From: an uncultured Alistipes sp.
Lineage (GTDB): Bacteria; Bacteroidota; Bacteroidia; Bacteroidales; Rikenellaceae
Assembly (NCBI GenBank): GCA_947174575.1
Contig: CAMWJM010000018.1
Location: forward strand, 1 to 10,808
Direction of reading: 5' to 3'
Length of the DNA: 10,808 bases
The notes beneath the pieces were generated by a model. That model worked only from the letters and a program-made list of their open reading frames with translations. It was not told where the DNA came from and ran no database searches. Shown piece by piece: positions 7,295 through 10,808 of the stretch (positions within the stretch are counted from its first letter, which is position 1; each line of letters begins with the position of its first letter). Both the position numbers and the translations under genes were made by a program.

Positions 7295-7320
7295 GGGGAA
7301 ATCAAGGGGTTTCCTCTTTT
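7295..7320 (+). terminator. Probable terminator after the Wzz gene
   Basis: GGGGAAA (7295-7301) pairs with TTTCCTC (7310-7316) through seven pairs, one of them G-T, around an 8-nt loop, followed by TTTT (7317-7320). It begins two nt after the TAA. The stem is modest, so termination may be partial. Confidence 0.5.
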
Positions 7321-7364
7321 CGTGATCGGTCGTGAAGGAGGAATATCGTTCAAATTCTTGCAGG

Positions 7365-7588
7365 TTTTCTCGCCTCGACAAAGTCGTGCAAGCACGGTTT
7401 TGCTCATTTGGCTTATCGAAAACGTTGGCTTTTCTGCCGTCGTTTTCTCGCCTCGGCATAGCTCGAACGAGTTCGGCTCTGCACTCGGCTTATCGAAAAT
7501 GTTGGCTTTTCTGCCGTCGTTTTCTCGCCTCGGCATAGCACGAACAAGTTCGGCTCTGCACTCGGCTTATCGAAAACGTTAGTTTTCG
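7365..7588. repeat. Tandem array of a 77/78-nt intergenic unit, about 2.8 copies
   Basis: Unit A is 7365-7442 (78 nt), unit B 7443-7519 (77 nt), and unit C starts at 7520 and degenerates near 7580. Each opens with TTTTCTCGCCTCG. A and B end in a shared block from GGCTTATCGAAAA to CTGCCGTCG. B and C are almost identical through their common part; A differs in the middle. Each unit has a central dyad: CGTGC-aa-GCACG in A (7385-7396), CGAAC-ga-GTTCG in B (7464-7475) and CGAAC-aa-GTTCG in C (7541-7552). A second inverted pair spans each unit junction: GAAAACG/CGTTTTC at 7418-7424 and 7441-7447, and GAAAATG/CGTTTTC at 7495-7501 and 7518-7524, kept by a G-T pair. The array fills most of the convergent gap 7293-7578 and runs into the last codons of the DUF2851 gene. 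The 77-nt period breaks the reading frame, so it is not protein-coding. The family is not recognised. Confidence 0.9.
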
Positions 7589-8604
7589 AGCGCTATCTTC
7601 TGGAGGATGCGGCGCCCTACGGGGCATTGGTTGCAGCGGGGAGTTGCGGTCGTACAACCGGATGACTTCCCTCGCAGGATGCTCGGACGCCGATCGGGGG
7701 TTGCTGCCGGCGGTGTGCAGTATTCCGTGGCGAGTTGCAGCAGTGCTTGCGTCTCGAATGCGTTGACCGGTGCGAGTCCCGTGCTTTTCCACTCTGCGAT
7801 ATAGCGGTTGTCCTCGGCCGGGAGCCGTTCGAGCAGCGTCAGGGCGTTGTCGCGGAGCGATTCGTTGCCTGTGTGGCTGCCGTAGGCGAACTGCAGGATC
7901 GCCACCAGATTGATGCCGATGATGTTGGCTTTGAACGTGCCGATCCGCTTGGGCTGCTCGTCGCTCGCGGCGCCTGGAACATAGTGCGTGCGCCAGTATT
8001 CCGACGCTTCGATGCAGAAAAGCCGCCGGATGTCGGCCTCCGTGCGGCAGGCCATGGCCCGGCTCATCACGAATTCGTCCTGCGCGAAGAACGCCGCCGC
8101 CTGGGCCAGACGCAGCACGGGGTGGTTGGCCGGGCGGATGCGCCCCAGCTCCCATTCGTCGGGCCGCATCGGCTCGATGTCGTATTTGGCCGCAAGATGC
8201 TCGAACGAGCGCCGCAGGTCGAGCGTATAGTCGTCGTGGCGATAGAGATCCAGCAGTCCCGAGGCTCCGAAAAGCATGGCTTCGACCGCATGCGGAGCCA
8301 GCCGTTCGCGCAGCACCGATTTGTAGGGCACGCGCCGTGCCAGCCGAAGATAGGCCTCCTGATTCTGGCGGTCGCCCAACGTGCGGAAATAGAGCAGGTA
8401 GAAGGTCTGGTTCCAATTGTCGTCGGCTTCCTCGCGGAGCGCTTCGACCATGCGCATCTTGCGCTCCAGCCGGTCGAACGCCAGCGCGGTGTAGATTCCG
8501 TTGCGCTGCAGCGGATCGATACCGACGAGAAAACCGCCGCAGGCACATGTCGCGGCGCCGGCCCGCAGCCGTTCCAAAGCCCGTCGTGCCTGCTCCGGTT
8601 CCAT
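7579..8604 (-). CDS. DUF2851 family protein, short form
   Basis: 341 aa, recognised as the C-terminal part of the Bacteroidota family DUF2851, whose members are usually about 420-430 aa and have no established function. Family-like stretches are FDRLERKMRMVEAL (43-56) followed by NWNQTFYLLYFRTLG, VEAMLFGASGLLD, the EPMRPDEW...RIRPANHPVLRLAQ region, EASEYWRTHY, and a final Cys cluster. The N-terminal 90-110 residues of the usual protein, including the conserved segment with a GPDF-like motif, are absent: the ATG lies one nt after the stop of the DUF59 gene, leaving no room for them. The C-terminal cysteines are C296, C317, C324 and C327, with about 20 low-complexity residues inserted between C296 and the final CxxC; metal binding is possible. 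No signal peptide or membrane segment. The TAA (7579-7581) lies in the loop of a perfect 8-bp hairpin at the end of the repeat array. Confidence 0.75.
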   Translation of the reverse strand: MEPEQARRALERLRAGAATCACGGFLVGIDPLQRNGIYTALAFDRLERKMRMVEALREEADDNWNQTFYLLYFRTLGDRQNQEAYLRLARRVPYKSVLRERLAPHAVEAMLFGASGLLDLYRHDDYTLDLRRSFEHLAAKYDIEPMRPDEWELGRIRPANHPVLRLAQAAAFFAQDEFVMSRAMACRTEADIRRLFCIEASEYWRTHYVPGAASDEQPKRIGTFKANIIGINLVAILQFAYGSHTGNESLRDNALTLLERLPAEDNRYIAEWKSTGLAPVNAFETQALLQLATEYCTPPAATPDRRPSILRGKSSGCTTATPRCNQCPVGRRILQKIALEN

Positions 8605-8605
8605 G

Positions 8606-8926
8606 CTACAACATATTGAGTTCCAGCAACGCTTCCTCCGACATCATGCTGCGATCCCACACCGGATCGAATGTCAGAATCACGTTCACCGACTCCACGC
8701 CGGGGATCTTGCCCACCTGCACGTTGACGTCTTCGACCAGCATGTCGGCCATCGGGCAGTTGGGCGCCGTGAGGGTCATGCGGATCGTCGCCGCGCCGTC
8801 GGGCGTGTAGTCGATTTCGTAGATCAACCCCAGGTCGTAGATGTTGACCGGAATCTCGGGGTCGTAGATGTTTTTGAGCGTCAGGACGATGTCTTGCTCG
8901 ACTTTCAATATCTCTTCGGGTGTCAT
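8606..8926 (-). CDS. DUF59 (MIP18-type) iron-sulfur assembly protein, SufT/PaaD-like
   Basis: 106 aa, full length for a single-domain MIP18 protein. The motif IYDPEIPVNIYDLGLIYEI spans residues 20-38, and TAPNCPMADMLVEDV (53-67) carries the conserved Cys57. The C-terminus FDPVWDRSMMSEEALLEL is typical of the SufT-like branch. Such proteins help deliver or mature Fe-S clusters (SufT in Firmicutes, CIA2/MIP18 in eukaryotes, PaaD in phenylacetate oxygenase maturation). The absence of paa genes and the direct overlap with sufE favour a general Fe-S role. ATG at 8926 overlaps the SufE stop (ATGA), so the two are translationally coupled. The in-frame extension to 9367 runs through sufE out of frame and is not coding. 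Confidence 0.93.
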   Translation of the reverse strand: MTPEEILKVEQDIVLTLKNIYDPEIPVNIYDLGLIYEIDYTPDGAATIRMTLTAPNCPMADMLVEDVNVQVGKIPGVESVNVILTFDPVWDRSMMSEEALLELNML

Positions 8927-9363
8927 CGGGCGGAGGTTTTCGTGTCGTCGTTCTTCGAGGCGTAGGCCAAGGCATAGAGCCGCATCTGTTTGACCATGGC
9001 GGCCAGGCCGTTGGCCCGCGTGGGCGAGAGGTTGGCGCTCAAGCCTATGGCGTCGATGAAGTAGAGTTCCAGGTCGACCGTCTCCTGCGGCGTCCGACCG
9101 TCGAGTACGCGGATCAACAGCGCGATGATGCCCTTGGTGATGATCGCGTCGCTGTCGGCCGTGAAGCGCATTTTGCCCTCGTCGTCCAGCCGGGCATCGA
9201 CCCATACGCGCGATTGGCAGCCGTCGATCTGGTAGCGCTCGGTGCGGTGCTCCGGAGCGATGGGCGGCAGCTGCTCGCTCAAGCCGATCAGGTAGTCGTA
9301 TTTGTCGAGCCAGTCGTCGAAAACCGAGAACTCCTCGATGATTTCGTCTTGTATCTTGTCCAT
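8923..9363 (-). CDS. sufE: SufE family sulfur acceptor
   Basis: 146 aa, close to E. coli SufE (138 aa). SufE accepts persulfide sulfur from the cysteine desulfurase SufS, stimulates it, and passes the sulfur to the SufBCD scaffold. The N-terminal helices (EIIEEFSVFDDWLDKYDYLIGL, residues 7-28) and the region RYQIDGCQSRVWV (43-55) with the persulfide-carrying Cys49 are conserved, as are the later SDAIITKGIIALLI and the hydrophobic C-terminal helix. The SufS, SufB, SufC and SufD genes are not in this window; instead it sits between a phosphatase-like gene (10 nt upstream) and DUF59 (4-nt overlap downstream). Confidence 0.94.
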   Translation of the reverse strand: MDKIQDEIIEEFSVFDDWLDKYDYLIGLSEQLPPIAPEHRTERYQIDGCQSRVWVDARLDDEGKMRFTADSDAIITKGIIALLIRVLDGRTPQETVDLELYFIDAIGLSANLSPTRANGLAAMVKQMRLYALAYASKNDDTKTSAR

Positions 9364-9373
9364 ACACTGCGGT

Positions 9374-10808
9374 TTATTGCGTTATTTCTTCCAGCGCTTC
9401 GCCCTCGGAGGCGGCCGGCTCGGAAATTTCCAGCAGGCGCGCGACGGTCGGGGCTACGGAGGTCATCTCCACGGTGCGGCGGATGTGCTGCGGTGCGATG
9501 CCCGCTCCGTAGAACAGCAGCGGCACTTCGGTGTCGTAGCCGTACATCGATCCCGACGAAGAGTGGCAGCGGTCGCGCTCCTCGATCCACCCCGGCATGA
9601 GGTTGACGATCACGTCGCCCGAGCGGCGGGGGTAGAAACTGTTCTGCATGCGCCGGGCATAGCCGCTGCCGAAGTAGCTCGTACGCATGGCCGTGGCGGC
9701 CAAGGCGTGCGATACGCCGCCGAACTGCATGGCGAAGATCGCCACTTCGTTCTGCACCTCCGCAAGGTTCAGGCCGCGTTCGTAGATCAGGTTGTGGTTG
9801 AGCCAGATGCAGTTGCTCGCATAGTCGGTCACCCAGTTGCCCGCGCCGTAGCGCACGTTGAGGAATCCGTTGACGATCACCTCGAACTGCCGGGCATTGA
9901 AGCGGTCGGCCTGCGTGGAGGCCAGGTCGTAGGAGGGGCTGGTGCCGTGATCCGAGGTGAGGATCACCACCGCTTCGTCCTCCTTCACCTGCGCGAACAG
10001 AAACGTCAGGAAATCGGCCAGATCGCGGTCGAGCCGATAGTACATGTCTTCCGCTTCGATCGACTCGGGGCCGTAGGCTTCGACGATGCGGCGCGAGGCG
10101 TCGAGGCAGATGTTCAGCAGGTCGGGCGTCGTGTCGTCGCCTAGCTTGAACTGCGCGATCGCCTGCTTGGCGAAGCCCAGCACCGCGGAGTTTCCCGCCG
10201 GGGTGTAGAGCAGACGCTCGTAGTCGTTGTCGAGCGCGAGCCGTTTCGCGGGAGCGGGTTCGCGATCGTTCTTTTTCTGTGCGTGTCCGGCCGTTAGGAT
10301 GTCCCAATGGCGCGTATTGCGGTAGTTGGTGCGGTCGTAGAGCGTGCGCCAGGGTGTGGCGATGTACGAAAGGTCGTAGCGCTCGCGGTTGTTGCGGGCG
10401 ACCCAGTCGGGCACCGCTTCCGCATAGTAATAGGAGGTCGTCCAGCCGCAATGCTGCGGATCGAGCCAGAACACATGCTCGGTGTGTCCGCCCATCACCA
10501 CGGCCGACTCGGCTTCGGCGGCGACGGTCACGCAGCGGCTCTCGGGAATCTGCCGCAGCAGCGTTTCGCCCAGCGTGGGGGCGATCAGGTGATACGGCCC
10601 GTCGCCTTTGCGGCCCGAGGTGAGCCATACGGTCGAGTTGTCGGTGTAGTCGTGCCAGCGCGAACCGATCACTCCGTGGGTCGAGGGCAGGGCGCCTGTC
10701 GTGAGCGTCGCCAGCGATACGGGCGTCGCGGTCTGCTGGTAGTCGTAGCGGGCGGCCGTGCAGCGTGCGCCGTGCTCCATGAGCCGGCGGAAGCCCTCTT
10801 CGCCGAAG
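9374..10808 (-). CDS. PafA-like alkaline phosphatase/phosphodiesterase homologue, apparently degenerate active site (5' end outside window)
   Basis: Member of the alkaline phosphatase superfamily (Type I phosphodiesterase/nucleotide pyrophosphatase, PafA-like). The frame stays open to the right edge (FGEEGFRRL before the first Met), so the true start is outside. Numbering from the Met at 10780: the nucleophile-type Thr19 is in YQQTATPVSLATLTTG, and HGVIGSRW, DMYYRLDRDLADFL, LTSDHG (Asp277-His278) and YGYDTEVPLLFYGAGI are family landmarks. By my alignment from memory to PafA, whose residues are D38, T79, N100, K162, R164, D305, H309, D352, H353 and H486, the equivalents are: T79=Thr19, N100=Ser40, K162=Glu89, R164=Glu91, D305=Arg230, H309=Glu234, D352/H353=Asp277/His278, H486=Ser408. 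D38 is outside the window. Spacing is identical to PafA for T79-N100 (21) and for D305-H309-D352 (4 and 47), which supports the alignment. One metal site and the phosphate-binding residues thus seem lost, while the nucleophile and the Asp-His pair remain. Probably a periplasmic or surface pseudo-enzyme, or an enzyme with changed chemistry. First visible gene of the operon with sufE. Confidence 0.85.
   Translation of the reverse strand, partial: FGEEGFRRLMEHGARCTAARYDYQQTATPVSLATLTTGALPSTHGVIGSRWHDYTDNSTVWLTSGRKGDGPYHLIAPTLGETLLRQIPESRCVTVAAEAESAVVMGGHTEHVFWLDPQHCGWTTSYYYAEAVPDWVARNNRERYDLSYIATPWRTLYDRTNYRNTRHWDILTAGHAQKKNDREPAPAKRLALDNDYERLLYTPAGNSAVLGFAKQAIAQFKLGDDTTPDLLNICLDASRRIVEAYGPESIEAEDMYYRLDRDLADFLTFLFAQVKEDEAVVILTSDHGTSPSYDLASTQADRFNARQFEVIVNGFLNVRYGAGNWVTDYASNCIWLNHNLIYERGLNLAEVQNEVAIFAMQFGGVSHALAATAMRTSYFGSGYARRMQNSFYPRRSGDVIVNLMPGWIEERDRCHSSSGSMYGYDTEVPLLFYGAGIAPQHIRRTVEMTSVAPTVARLLEISEPAASEGEALEEITQ

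Noticed and set aside
7270..7582. Short open frames on both strands within the repeat array, giving repeated peptides
   Set aside because: The repetition comes from the DNA units; a 77-nt period shifts the frame between copies, and no start region or conserved peptide is evident.
7365..7588. CRISPR array
   Set aside because: Fewer than three contiguous near-identical units with no unique spacers and no cas genes.
7365..7588. Integron attC sites
   Set aside because: Unit size is in range, but the paired core sites (RYYYAAC and GTTRRRY) are not present, there are no cassette genes between units, and no integrase is seen.

Overview
The window is chromosomal DNA of a Bacteroidota bacterium, most likely an Alistipes-like member of the Rikenellaceae. 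Three things point there: visibly GC-rich coding sequence with AT-rich intergenic gaps; three gene starts preceded by matches to the Bacteroidota housekeeping promoter (TTTG, 19-21 nt, TAnnTTTG) rather than by Shine-Dalgarno sequences; and Bacteroidota-type proteins (a long multi-SLBB export protein with an N-terminal helical domain, a DUF2851 protein, a PafA-like phosphatase homologue). The genus is inference.

Layout. Positions 1-58 hold what looks like the last codons of a plus-strand gene. From 2347 down to 102 (minus) are a short-chain polyprenyl diphosphate synthase and a U32-family protein, apparently one operon, separated by four AT-rich heptamers. Divergent from them is a ROK-family sugar kinase (2452-3450, plus). 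The two start regions share a 104-bp gap with overlapping divergent promoters. After a clear hairpin terminator and a near-perfect promoter come two translationally coupled plus-strand genes for surface-polysaccharide export: an SLBB/Poly_export protein (Wza-like, six SLBB-like repeats) and a Wzz-type chain-length protein with no kinase domain. A hairpin closes this pair.

The convergent gap 7293-7578 carries an array of about 2.8 copies of a 77/78-nt unit. A small dyad in each unit changes in both arms together, so its symmetry is kept. Beyond it is a minus-strand operon reading leftwards from the right edge: a PafA/alkaline-phosphatase-like protein (its start lies outside the window), SufE, a SufT/PaaD-like DUF59 protein and a short DUF2851 protein. 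Spacings are 10 nt, a 4-nt overlap and 1 nt.

How the genes relate. The polyprenyl synthase supplies isoprenoid chains, the SLBB/Wzz pair forms an export conduit and length regulator, and SufE plus DUF59 act in Fe-S cluster assembly. The observations most worth a second look are the phosphatase homologue, which seems to have lost one complete metal site and its phosphate-binding residues while keeping the nucleophile, and the covarying repeat array. I found no CRISPR array, tRNA, rRNA, transposase or recognisable defence system.
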